Positions 1-8,046 of a DNA stretch of 11,442 nucleotides are shown piece by piece. Source of the stretch: UBA7236 sp043727235 (lineage in GTDB: Bacteria; Bacteroidota; Bacteroidia; Chitinophagales; BACL12); contig JAYSYX010000170.1 in NCBI GenBank assembly GCA_043727235.1, forward strand, positions 1-11,442. The letters are read 5' to 3'. Position numbers and translations under genes: made by a program. Each line of letters opens with the position of its first letter. Within the stretch, counting starts at the first letter, position 1. The notes under the pieces were generated by a model that was not told the origin of the DNA, did no database searches, and was given only the letters and a program-made list of their open reading frames with translations.

Positions 1-290
1 CCGGAATTAGAATAGCCTCCTATCAGGTAACCACCGTCATCTGTTTGAATGGCACAAGTAACATAATCACCATAAGTTCCACCAATTGTATTTTGCCATT
101 CAATATTTCCTGATGCATTTAATTTTAATATCCAATAATCGTAGTCGCCAAAACTAGGCTCCGTTTTATTGCCGTTCATGCCAGATGATGAAGAAGCTCC
201 AACCAGAAATCCATTATCAGCCGTTGGTATAGCAAAGCGTGCAAGATCAGATTTATCTCCACCGTAATCTTTTTGCCATTCGAAAGCCGG
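1..290 (-). repeat. P1 second repeat run, first two units
   Basis: After the MopE module the repeat restarts at W549 and again at W609, exactly 60 residues on, and runs off the left edge. This mirrors the second propeller of P2. Confidence 0.75.
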
Positions 291-1922
291 TCCCGGGTTG
301 CAACCAACCAGGCCTTCATCAATTGATCCATCACAGTTATTGTCAATACCATCGCAAATTTCATCGAATGCAGGATTCTGATGCGAATTGATAGGATTGC
401 AGTCTAACTCTGTGGTAATAAATTTTGGTGTTGGTTCATATGCAAAACAGCTTGACAATGGATCGCCGAAACCATCATGATCCACATCAGGAAAATATTC
501 AACCGGTGTTCCCGTTTGAGGTCCGAGTTTTAATACCCAATAATCATTCAATCCATAATTTGTTTCAGTTTTATCACCACCACTAAAAGATTTTGAGGAG
601 CCACTGATAAAAAATCCACCGTCTGCAGTTATACTGACGCAGCCAAGTGTTTCATCAGCAGTACCTCCAAGCACATTTTGCCAGACGATATTTCCGTTTG
701 CATCAAGTTTTAGTACCCAGTAATCGTATTGTTCTATTCCTCCAATATAATTTTCTGTTTTTTCCTCTCCTATTGCTGATTTCGATCTCATGCCACAAAT
801 AAATCCACCATCGGCAGTTTTGGAACAACTTTGCAAAACATCTTCATCCACTCCGCCGATGTTTTTTTGCCATAATATATTTCCACTCGCATCCAGTTTC
901 ACTACCCAGCAATCTTTCGTTCCTAAATCCCACCATCCTGAATAATAATAGTTCACATTTTTATTTCCGGAGATAGGTGAATTAGAATTTCCGATCAATA
1001 AATATCCGCCATCAGGTGTCTGGTTGATATTTTCCAAAAAATCATTTTGGTTGCCTCCAATTGTTTTTTGCCATTGAATATTTCCTGATGCATCGAGTTT
1101 CACTATCCAATAATCATAGGTGTAAATATCAGTTCCGATTATCGGGTCTGTTTTATCACCCGACACCGGTGATCTTGAATAACCGCCAACTAAAAATCCC
1201 CCATCTGCTGTTTGAATTATGGATGCCAGTGAATCTTTATCAGATCCACCAATAGTATTTTGCCAAACAATTCCTCCCAGCGCATTCACTTTAATTATCC
1301 AATAATCATAATAAGCTCCCCCCATAGTTCCTTCCGTTTTTTCAAAGCCGATTCCTGATTTTGAAGATCCTGCAACAATATAACCACCACCTGTTACAGG
1401 CAAACATTCAGATAGCCTGTCTTCTTGTCCACCACCATACACTCTTTGCCAGATAATATTTCCTGATGCATCGAGCTTCATGAACCAGTAATCACCATAT
1501 GAGTCGTGGTTGGGAAGTGTTTTATCGAAATTCGACCAACTCGTAGATGTACCTCCCACAATATAATTTCCATCAGCGAGTTGATGAACAGTGGCTAACC
1601 AATCCATTTTTTCACCGCCAATGGTATTTTGCCATTCAATATTTCCTATTGAATTCAGTTTAACAATCCAGTAATCATAATAAATTGTTATACCGCCCAT
1701 TATCCCTTCAGTTTTTTCTCCTGATACCGGTGAAATGGAATATCCGCCCAAGATATATCCACCATCGAGTGTTTGCTCTGAAGAAACAAGAAAATCTTCA
1801 CCACTTCCGCCGATGGTATTTTGCCATTGAATAACCGGTTCCTGAGAAAAGGAATACGGAATGAGCAATAAGGAATAAGCAGTAAGCAATAGGATATAAA
1901 AAATAAATGTTGAAGGTTTCAT
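1..1922 (-). CDS. P1: exported beta-propeller/MopE repeat protein, 3' end outside window
   Basis: The frame is open from ATG 1922 to the left edge (640 codons seen, no stop), so the C-terminus is missing. Residues 1-27 are a signal peptide with a long hydrophobic core ending S-F-S-Q, followed by E-P-V-I-Q-W. Seven repeats of 61-67 residues begin at W33, W97, W158, W220, W284, W351 and W414. Residues 476-537 are a MopE-like putative metal-binding module: a D-x-D-H-D-G-F-G loop, then C-D-G-I-D-N-N-C-D-G-S-I-D-E-G. A second repeat run starts at W549 and W609 and leaves the window. The order matches P2, so I infer a second seven-blade unit and a T9SS tail beyond the edge. Blade 5 carries an aromatic insertion (Y-Y-Y-S-G-W-W). 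P1 starts 10 bases after the P2 stop and is probably the third gene of an operon. The ligand is unknown and I see no enzyme motif. The start is set by the signal peptide. Confidence 0.9.
   Translation of the reverse strand, partial: MKPSTFIFYILLLTAYSLLLIPYSFSQEPVIQWQNTIGGSGEDFLVSSEQTLDGGYILGGYSISPVSGEKTEGIMGGITIYYDYWIVKLNSIGNIEWQNTIGGEKMDWLATVHQLADGNYIVGGTSTSWSNFDKTLPNHDSYGDYWFMKLDASGNIIWQRVYGGGQEDRLSECLPVTGGGYIVAGSSKSGIGFEKTEGTMGGAYYDYWIIKVNALGGIVWQNTIGGSDKDSLASIIQTADGGFLVGGYSRSPVSGDKTDPIIGTDIYTYDYWIVKLDASGNIQWQKTIGGNQNDFLENINQTPDGGYLLIGNSNSPISGNKNVNYYYSGWWDLGTKDCWVVKLDASGNILWQKNIGGVDEDVLQSCSKTADGGFICGMRSKSAIGEEKTENYIGGIEQYDYWVLKLDANGNIVWQNVLGGTADETLGCVSITADGGFFISGSSKSFSGGDKTETNYGLNDYWVLKLGPQTGTPVEYFPDVDHDGFGDPLSSCFAYEPTPKFITTELDCNPINSHQNPAFDEICDGIDNNCDGSIDEGLVGCNPGPAFEWQKDYGGDKSDLARFAIPTADNGFLVGASSSSGMNGNKTEPSFGDYDYWILKLNASGNIEWQNTIGGTYGDYVTCAIQTDDGGYLIGGYSNS
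504..1838 (-). repeat. P1 propeller: seven coding repeats, 183-201 bases each
   Basis: Seven tandem units begin at the Trp codons of residues 33, 97, 158, 220, 284, 351 and 414. Each holds W-Q-x-x-x-G-G, a D-G-G-Y/F strand, a G-x-K-T-E-like loop (altered in units 2 and 5) and D-Y/C-W-x-x-K-L/V. Units are a little longer than 60 residues because the loop before D-Y-W is extended. Confidence 0.85.
1851..1892 (-). repeat. 21-base tandem duplication inside the P1 signal peptide
   Basis: Residues 11-17 (L-L-L-T-A-Y-S) and 18-24 (L-L-L-I-P-Y-S) are two adjacent 21-base units matching at 16 of 21 bases. The duplication lengthens the hydrophobic core of the signal peptide. Confidence 0.6.
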
Positions 1923-1932
1923 GTTATGGATT

Positions 1933-4900
1933 TTATTCAATAATTAATTTTTTTTCAGTGATAAAATTTCCGCTTTGCATTTTAATGAAATAAATTCCGG
2001 ATGGAATATTTTCTAAAGAAATTGTTTTTGTGAATTCAGATTCTGAAGATATTACTTGTTCTGACCAGATTGATTGACCAATTGAGTTAAATATTTTTAT
2101 TTCACACTGAGGCAACTGGGGCCACAGAGAAATAGTGAACCTACCATTATTTGGATTAGGATAAATTGTAAAATCGGGCGAATCAGGTGAATTATGGTCC
2201 AGACTTTCCCTGCACGGAACAGTTACAGTAATCGTATTTGAATTTTTAAAACATCCACTCGCAGTTTTTGTAACGCGGCATTTATAATTTCCGGCGGTTG
2301 TTGCGGTATAATTTATTGATGTTGCACCTGCAATTGTTAATGCGCCATTATACCATTGGTAGGTACTTCCGGTAACTGGTGCTTCAGTAAGTGTAACAGA
2401 ACCTCCTTCGCAAAAAGTTGTTGCACCTCCGGCAGTAATGGATGCTGTAGGATTTTTATTTACGGTGACATGAATTAATGATGAGGTTGTTGTGCCGCAT
2501 GGGCTTGTTGTAACGCAGGTATAATCACCGGATTTATTTACTGAATATGTTGATGAAGTTGCACCTGCGATATTAATGCCATTCTTTTTCCATTGCACTG
2601 ATGTGCCGGAATATGTTGCTGTTAATAAAACAGAACCGCCCTGGCAGAAAATTGTGGGGCCACCGGCGGAAATAGAAATTGTTTCGGAAATACCATCATC
2701 AATTAATCCATTGCAATCGTCGTCCACAGTATTGCAGGTTTCAGTTGCTGCAACACATGTTCCTAATTTAACCATCCACATATCATAACTACCAGCTGCT
2801 CCAAGATTATTTTCAGATTTATCAGCGCCGGCATTTGAAGCAGATGAACCAAGCGCAATAAAATCCTCATCAACTATTTCAATATCATATAAATAATCGT
2901 TTCCCGCGCCACCCACAACCTTTTGCCAGATGATATCACCGGTATTATCAAGTTCCATCAGCCAATAATCATTACCGCCGATTTGATACTGTGTTTTCTC
3001 TCCACCAATACCTGAAGCTGAATATCCGCCAATTAAATAATTACCATTAGCAAGTATTGAAGTGGCAGTTGCAAAATCATAACTTGTACCGCCGATTGAT
3101 CTTTGCCATAATAAAGTCCCAGCAGAATTAATTTTTACTACATAATAATTGTCGGGAAATCCTGTCTCTCCCACCAACAAATAACCCCCATCTGGTGTTG
3201 CTACAATATCATAAAATTGTTCTGAACTAATGAAACCAAAATCTTTTTGCCAGGTAATATTTCCCGACACATCTAATTTTATTACCCAAAAATCTTCTGA
3301 TCCATTAGTAGGCATCGTTTTATCTCCAGTAGCATATGATTCGGACGTTCCGGCTAAAATATATCCCCCATCAGGGGTTGGAAGGATTCGGCTATTCTCC
3401 TCATCCTGATCGCCCCCAATTGTATTTTGCCAAACAATTCCACCTGTGCTGTTTAATTTCAGCACCCAAAAATCATCGGAGAAAAAACCATTTTCAGTTT
3501 TATCACCTGAAATATCAGAGTTGGAATGGCCGCTGACAATATATCCACCATCGGAAGTTTGTTTAATCGAAGTGCAATTGTCTGATGCAGAGCCTCCAAT
3601 TGTATTTTGCCATTGAATATTTCCAGTGCCATCCACTTTAACGATCCAGTAATCAGTATAGCCTGAAACACCTTCCGTTTTATCACCGGAAACCGGGGAA
3701 GACGACTCTCCCGCTAAAATATAACCACCATCAACCGTGACTTCCAAAGCCCGCAACCAGTCGCTACTTGAACCACCAATTGTTTTATCCCATTGTACTA
3801 CACCTGAAGCATTCAATTTTATGATCCAGTAATCGGTGTATCCATTTGTATTTTCTGTTTTATCACCTGATATGGGTGAATCTGAATAACCGCCAAGAAT
3901 AAACCCGCCGTCCGGAGTTGATCGCACCACCCTTCCATAATCCCAGGCTGAACCGCCGATGGTATTTTCCCATAATACATCCGGACCCAGATTACAGAAT
4001 GCAAGATCCTCATCTATCAGCCCATCACAATCATTGTCATATCCATCGCATAGCTCGGGCGCTCCGGGAAATATGTACCCGGTTAAATCATTACAATCGG
4101 TATTGTCAGAAATAAAATATGGCATCGGAGTACAAGCCGAGATGAAAATTGCATTATTTCCAAAACCATCTCCATCATCATCGTAATAAAAGTTTTGGTA
4201 AATACAGGCATCGTCATCAAACTTGATCATCCAAAAATCCTGCTTGCCTATAGACGGGACCGTTTTATCATAGGAAATTCCTGATTCAGTTATTCCTCCA
4301 ATAACCAATTTACCATCGGGCAACTGCATTGCTGTTTTAAGCACATCCTCCTCATCAGTTCCAATTGTATTTTGCCAGATGATGAAATGAGTTAATGGAT
4401 CCATTTTCAATATCCAATAATCATTCGCTCCTGCCAAACAGAATTCGCAGTCCAAACCAATGGCAGTTTCCAATTTATCATTCCCGAACCATCCATTTGA
4501 TGTACCACCTACGAAGTAATTACCGTCACTCATTTCAAAAAAAGCACATAATTTATCAATATAAGTACCACGTAATGTCTCCTGCCAAACAATATTGCCC
4601 AGAATATCAATACGTAAGATCCAAAAATCTTCATTAGTGGATGCTTCAATTTTATCTCCTGAAATTCCTCCGTAAGATGAATATCCACCGATCAAATATT
4701 CACCGGAGGCAGTTATAGAGATATCTGTTAATATATCATGCCCCTCTGATCCAATATCATTTTGCCATTGTATCGTAAGGTTTGCGTCCGTTTTAATTAT
4801 CCAATAATCTTTATCGAATGTTCCAATTGTAACCTCAGTTTTATCACCGCTGATCTCTGATTCAGAATAATTTCCCAGCAGGAATCCATCGTCAGCAGTC

Positions 4901-5550
4901 GCAATCATTTCTACGAATTCATCATTTCCAGATCCTCCGATTCCTTTTTGCCAGATAACACCACCTGTATTATTTACTTTAACGAACCAGAGATCATTAA
5001 AGCCATTAGTAATTACTATTTTATCGCCTCCAATTCCCGAGGAGGAAGTACCAGATAACATATAATCTCCACCAGGTAATTCAAGCACCTGAATCAACTT
5101 GTCGGGGCCTGTTCCGCCAATTGTATTTTCCCAGATTAAATTTCCCGATGCATCTAATTTCAATATCCAGTAGTCGGCATCACCAATCGAATTTTCTGTC
5201 TTCACCCCTGATATAGATGAATAAGAATAACCACCGAGCAAATATCCTCCATCAGATGTTTGAATTGCTGAGTGTAAAAAATCATCTTCGTTGGCATTAA
5301 AATCTTTTTGCCATTGAACAGTTCCCGCGGCATTGAGTTTAATGATATAATATTCCCATCCGTCAACCAAACTTACTGCTTTACTGCCGGCGAGTAAAAA
5401 ACCTCCGTCAGACGTGAGCAGGGTAGTTTCCATTGCATCATCCCTCGGAGAACCATGTGATTTTTGCCACAGGATATCAGGGGCCTGGCTGTGGAGTATG
5501 CAGTTGGCAGTGACAGTCAGCAGCAATAAAATAAGTGTTTGTTTTTTCAT
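1933..5550 (-). CDS. P2: exported double beta-propeller protein with MopE, two Ig-like domains and T9SS sorting domain
   Basis: 1205 residues, complete. Residues 1-22 are a signal peptide ending H-S-Q before A-P-D-I-L-W. Repeats begin at W28, 80, 140, 200, 262, 322 and 392. A MopE-like module follows at about 453-522 (Y-D-D-D-G-D-G-F-G, then C-D-G-Y-D-N-D-C-D-G-L-I-D-E-D). Seven more repeats begin at W527, 587, 647, 707, 767, 815 and 875. A short MopE-like motif C-N-T-V-D-D-D-C-N-G-L-I-D-D-G sits at 939-953. Two Ig-like domains follow, about 957-1035 (C969, W987, C1012) and 1036-1113 (C1047, W1066, C1091). A T9SS type A sorting domain covers about 1128-1205 (Y-P-N-P, N-S-I-G-Q, S-G-I-Y-F-I-K). 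Families of this kind are secreted through T9SS and held at the surface or released. Blades 1 and 12 are short (52 and 48 residues) and lack the S-G-D-K-T-E loop. Blade 6 has an insertion with C368 and C371. P2 starts 9 bases after the P3 stop. A binding role is inferred and the ligand is unknown. Confidence 0.95.
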   Translation of the reverse strand: MKKQTLILLLLTVTANCILHSQAPDILWQKSHGSPRDDAMETTLLTSDGGFLLAGSKAVSLVDGWEYYIIKLNAAGTVQWQKDFNANEDDFLHSAIQTSDGGYLLGGYSYSSISGVKTENSIGDADYWILKLDASGNLIWENTIGGTGPDKLIQVLELPGGDYMLSGTSSSGIGGDKIVITNGFNDLWFVKVNNTGGVIWQKGIGGSGNDEFVEMIATADDGFLLGNYSESEISGDKTEVTIGTFDKDYWIIKTDANLTIQWQNDIGSEGHDILTDISITASGEYLIGGYSSYGGISGDKIEASTNEDFWILRIDILGNIVWQETLRGTYIDKLCAFFEMSDGNYFVGGTSNGWFGNDKLETAIGLDCEFCLAGANDYWILKMDPLTHFIIWQNTIGTDEEDVLKTAMQLPDGKLVIGGITESGISYDKTVPSIGKQDFWMIKFDDDACIYQNFYYDDDGDGFGNNAIFISACTPMPYFISDNTDCNDLTGYIFPGAPELCDGYDNDCDGLIDEDLAFCNLGPDVLWENTIGGSAWDYGRVVRSTPDGGFILGGYSDSPISGDKTENTNGYTDYWIIKLNASGVVQWDKTIGGSSSDWLRALEVTVDGGYILAGESSSPVSGDKTEGVSGYTDYWIVKVDGTGNIQWQNTIGGSASDNCTSIKQTSDGGYIVSGHSNSDISGDKTENGFFSDDFWVLKLNSTGGIVWQNTIGGDQDEENSRILPTPDGGYILAGTSESYATGDKTMPTNGSEDFWVIKLDVSGNITWQKDFGFISSEQFYDIVATPDGGYLLVGETGFPDNYYVVKINSAGTLLWQRSIGGTSYDFATATSILANGNYLIGGYSASGIGGEKTQYQIGGNDYWLMELDNTGDIIWQKVVGGAGNDYLYDIEIVDEDFIALGSSASNAGADKSENNLGAAGSYDMWMVKLGTCVAATETCNTVDDDCNGLIDDGISETISISAGGPTIFCQGGSVLLTATYSGTSVQWKKNGINIAGATSSTYSVNKSGDYTCVTTSPCGTTTSSLIHVTVNKNPTASITAGGATTFCEGGSVTLTEAPVTGSTYQWYNGALTIAGATSINYTATTAGNYKCRVTKTASGCFKNSNTITVTVPCRESLDHNSPDSPDFTIYPNPNNGRFTISLWPQLPQCEIKIFNSIGQSIWSEQVISSESEFTKTISLENIPSGIYFIKMQSGNFITEKKLIIE
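2761..3984 (-). repeat. P2 second propeller: seven coding repeats
   Basis: Trp starts at residues 527, 587, 647, 707, 767, 815 and 875, with spacing of 60, 60, 60, 60, 48 and 60. The run begins with P-D-V-L-W-E, like the mature N-terminus of the protein, and ends at M-W-M-V-K-L. Confidence 0.87.
4210..5481 (-). repeat. P2 first propeller: seven coding repeats
   Basis: Trp starts at residues 28, 80, 140, 200, 262, 322 and 392, with spacing of 52, 60, 60, 62, 60 and 70. The first unit lacks the S-G-D-K-T-E loop and the sixth has an extra loop with two Cys. The run ends at F-W-M-I-K-F just before the MopE module. Confidence 0.85.
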
Positions 5551-5559
5551 GTGCGTTTT

Positions 5560-7809
5560 TTATTCAATTATTAATTTTTGTTCTGAATAATTAATTCCAT
5601 TATTCAATCTCACAAAATAAATTCCATTTGATAAATTATTTATTGAAATTGTTTCATTGATATTTCCATCGGGGGAATTTATTTGTTGGGAATAAATTTG
5701 CTGGCCGAGGGAGTTGAAGATTTGGAGAGAAATCATCCCCCTCAATCCCCCTTCAAAGAGCGAAGTCGCTCCAAATTGAGAGTTGAAGACTAAATTGAAT
5801 GTTCCATTATTGGGATTTGGGAAGATAGTGAAATTGGAATTTGATGATAACTCTTCGCCTCCTTTACAGGGAACAGTTACCATTATTCCATTCGAATTTT
5901 TATTGCAGCCTGTTGCTGTTTTTGTTACATTACATTTATAAAAACCTGCAGTTGTTGCGGTGTAATTTATTGATGTTGCACCTGGAATTAATGATGCATC
6001 TTTATACCATTGATAACTTAGTCCGCCTCCAGTGTTTGCAGTTAATATTACAGAACCTCCTGCACAAAATGTAGTTGCGCCTCCGGCAGTAATTGAAGTG
6101 GGTGGATTTTTTTGAACGTTTACGAAAATTCCTGTAGATAATTCTGTATCACATGCACTTGATGTTTCACAAGAATATGTTCCTTTTGTGGTAACTGTAA
6201 ATAATGAAGATGTTGCACCGGGAATATTTGTTCCGTTTTTTTTCCATTGGTAATTTGGGCCAGATGTTGTTGCGTTTAATATTACTGAACCGCCCTGGCA
6301 AAATGTTGTTGGACCTGCAGCAGAGATATTAATTATATAATTGATATCATCATCAATTAAGCCGTTGCAGTTATCGTCGAGGGTGTTGCAGGTTTCTACT
6401 ATACCAAAACAATTAAATTTAATTACCCAATAATCTCCTTCTCCATTTGAATCCTCTGATTTATCATAAGAAGTAGGTGAAAAGGAATTTCCAGCAATCA
6501 CAAAACTCCCATCCTCCAATTCAACTATACCGTGGGGAGTATCACTTAAGATTCCTCCTATTGTTTTTTGCCCAATAATATTGCCAACATCATTTAAATA
6601 AATAATCCAATAATCATCATTTCTAATTTCACCAGTATAATCTTCAGTTTTATCACCTGAAATAGTTGAATTTGAACTACCTACCAGAATATAATTTCCC
6701 TCTGAAGTTTGAATTACTTCCCTTAAATTATCTGCTCTTTCACCTCCAATTGTATTTTGCCATTCAATATTACCTGATAAATCCAATTTCAATACCCAAT
6801 AATCATAATAAATATCACTTGCCTCAGTTTTTAAACCCGATATTCCAGAGCGGGAAAAACCTGCTACTAAATAACCATCATCAGAAGTTTGAATAAGTGA
6901 CGTAAAATAATCTCTACCGCTCCCACCAATAGTTTTCTGCCACTCAATAATTCCTTCAGGAGATAATTTGAGCACCCAATAATCCTCATCCCCCCAGCAA
7001 TTTTCTGTTTTATCGCCACCTATATTTGATCTTGAATAGGCACCAACAATAAATCCCCCATCGGTGGTTTGATGAATTGAACGTAACCATTCTTCGCTTG
7101 GACCACCTATATCATTTTGCCATTGTATATTTCCTATAGAATCTAATTTCAATACCCATAGGTCAGCGCCGGCACCAACACCTCCTATAATTATTTCAGT
7201 TTTATTACCTGAGATTCCAGAACCACTAATTCCCCCCAGAATATAACCCCCATCCATTGTTTGTTCAACTGATTCTAGTTCTTCGCCACCTGTTCCACCT
7301 ATAGTTTTCTGCCATTCAATTGAACCTAAACCATTTAATTTTATTACCCAATAATCGCTTGTATTTAATGTGGGATCCCAATTGGGGTTTGTCTTATCAC
7401 CGGAAATACCTGAATGTGAATAAGAACCAATAATGTATCCACCATCAGCCGTTTGAATTATAGAACCAATTAAATCGGATTTATCTCCTCCAATTGTATT
7501 TTCCCATTCAATATTTCCAAATGCATCTAATTTAACGATCCAGATATCAGCGTAATTAAAATGCACATATCCTGGTAAATCATCGTCGTACACCCAATAT
7601 CCTTCCCCAATTCCATTTTCAGATTTATCCCCAGAGGCGTCAGAATACGTGGATCCACCTAAAATAAAGCCTCCGTCAAACGTTTTTTCAATTGTCGAGA
7701 TTTGGTCATTCTTAATACCTCCTATTGTATTCTGCCATTCAATTTCAGGAATTTGGGGAAATAAGCAATTGCCAAAGAGAGTTAGAGTAAATAAAATAAG
7801 AATTTTCAT
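5560..7809 (-). CDS. P3: exported single beta-propeller protein with two Ig-like domains and T9SS sorting domain
   Basis: 749 residues, complete. A signal peptide of about 19 residues ends F-P-Q before I-P-E-I-E-W. Seven repeats begin at W25, 102, 166, 230, 290, 350 and at position 413, where Gly replaces the usual Trp. A short MopE-like motif C-N-T-L-D-D-N-C-N-G-L-I-D-D-D lies at 474-488. Ig-like domain 1 spans about 491-570 (C504, W522, C547) and Ig-like domain 2 about 571-648 (C582, W601, C626). The T9SS type A sorting domain spans about 663-749 (F-P-N-P, N-S-L-G-Q, N-G-I-Y-F-V). The architecture is P2 minus one propeller and the full MopE unit. Blade 1 has an extra loop of about 17 residues rich in Tyr and Asp. 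The sorting domain carries about 11 extra residues encoded by a GC-rich hairpin segment (5735-5775). P3 is the first gene of the probable operon P3-P2-P1, with a 322-base leader region upstream. No catalytic motif is seen. Confidence 0.94.
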   Translation of the reverse strand: MKILILFTLTLFGNCLFPQIPEIEWQNTIGGIKNDQISTIEKTFDGGFILGGSTYSDASGDKSENGIGEGYWVYDDDLPGYVHFNYADIWIVKLDAFGNIEWENTIGGDKSDLIGSIIQTADGGYIIGSYSHSGISGDKTNPNWDPTLNTSDYWVIKLNGLGSIEWQKTIGGTGGEELESVEQTMDGGYILGGISGSGISGNKTEIIIGGVGAGADLWVLKLDSIGNIQWQNDIGGPSEEWLRSIHQTTDGGFIVGAYSRSNIGGDKTENCWGDEDYWVLKLSPEGIIEWQKTIGGSGRDYFTSLIQTSDDGYLVAGFSRSGISGLKTEASDIYYDYWVLKLDLSGNIEWQNTIGGERADNLREVIQTSEGNYILVGSSNSTISGDKTEDYTGEIRNDDYWIIYLNDVGNIIGQKTIGGILSDTPHGIVELEDGSFVIAGNSFSPTSYDKSEDSNGEGDYWVIKFNCFGIVETCNTLDDNCNGLIDDDINYIINISAAGPTTFCQGGSVILNATTSGPNYQWKKNGTNIPGATSSLFTVTTKGTYSCETSSACDTELSTGIFVNVQKNPPTSITAGGATTFCAGGSVILTANTGGGLSYQWYKDASLIPGATSINYTATTAGFYKCNVTKTATGCNKNSNGIMVTVPCKGGEELSSNSNFTIFPNPNNGTFNLVFNSQFGATSLFEGGLRGMISLQIFNSLGQQIYSQQINSPDGNINETISINNLSNGIYFVRLNNGINYSEQKLIIE
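5735..5775. repeat. GC-rich hairpin-bearing segment, possible REP-like insert in P3
   Basis: On the plus strand two C5 runs (5737-5741, 5747-5751) are followed by a perfect hairpin, gagcga at 5758-5763 and tcgctc at 5766-5771. On the minus strand it encodes about residues 679-692 of P3 (G-A-T-S-L-F-E-G-G-L-R-G-M). The sorting domains of P2 and P5 have no equivalent residues, and composition differs sharply from the AT-rich surroundings. The name REP-like is an inference from shape and composition. Confidence 0.45.
6406..7746 (-). repeat. P3 propeller: seven coding repeats
   Basis: Units begin at residues 25, 102, 166, 230, 290, 350 and 413. The last begins with G-Q-K-T-I-G-G instead of W-Q-K-T-I-G-G. 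The first unit is 77 residues because of an insertion before the D-I-W strand. Confidence 0.86.
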
Positions 7810-7916
7810 TGTGTGTATTTCTCAGAAATTTAACCCCAAACTATTAGAAATTCAAGCTAATACGGGCGAAATGGTTGATTTTTAGTGTGAAATGACCTTT
7901 TGAATTAGTAAAGTGA

Positions 7917-8010
7917 ATGGAAAGGAAGATTCTGAAGGAAGATTCGAAGAATCGAAGGAGAAGGTTCAAAGGGCCAAGGGAAGGAAGGGTTGTGAAAGGA
8001 AAAATGAAGG
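7917..8010 (+). repeat. Purine-rich tract with short degenerate repeats
   Basis: The plus strand is overwhelmingly A and G here and built of variants of ggaagattc, gaagaatc, gaagg and aaggttcaaagg. It includes two copies of ggaagattc 13 bases apart (7924 and 7937) and a small hairpin gattc/gaatc. On the transcribed strand it would give a pyrimidine-rich leader for P3. It does not read as a protein. Confidence 0.45.
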
Positions 8011-8026
8011 AATTAACACAATCACT

Positions 8027-8046
8027 ATGAATGAACGTTCATTCAT
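8027..8046. promoter_or_regulatory. Perfect 20-base palindrome, candidate TetR-family operator
   Basis: The sequence atgaatgaacgttcattcat equals its own reverse complement. Two T-G-A-A-T-G-A-like half-sites facing each other recall operators of TetR-family repressors, including the FadR type of Bacillus. It lies about 25 bases downstream (minus strand) of the TACGTTTA element and 217 bases before the P3 ATG, where a repressor could block transcription of P3-P2-P1. No T run follows on either strand side that would suit an intrinsic terminator. The regulator is not in the window. Confidence 0.4.

Noticed and set aside
354..500. MopE-like motif as proof of copper binding
   Set aside because: The motif is shared with a copper-binding protein family only by name and pattern; here it looks more like a metal-stabilised linker and the metal cannot be read from sequence.
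5500..5550. Lipoprotein signal in P2 (and the similar N-C in P3)
   Set aside because: The residue before Cys is Asn and the lipobox pattern is not met; the conserved S-Q/A-Q type cleavage before x-P-x-I fits signal peptidase I.
8027..8046. Palindrome as the P4 transcription terminator
   Set aside because: No T run follows on the minus strand, and the stem is AT-rich.
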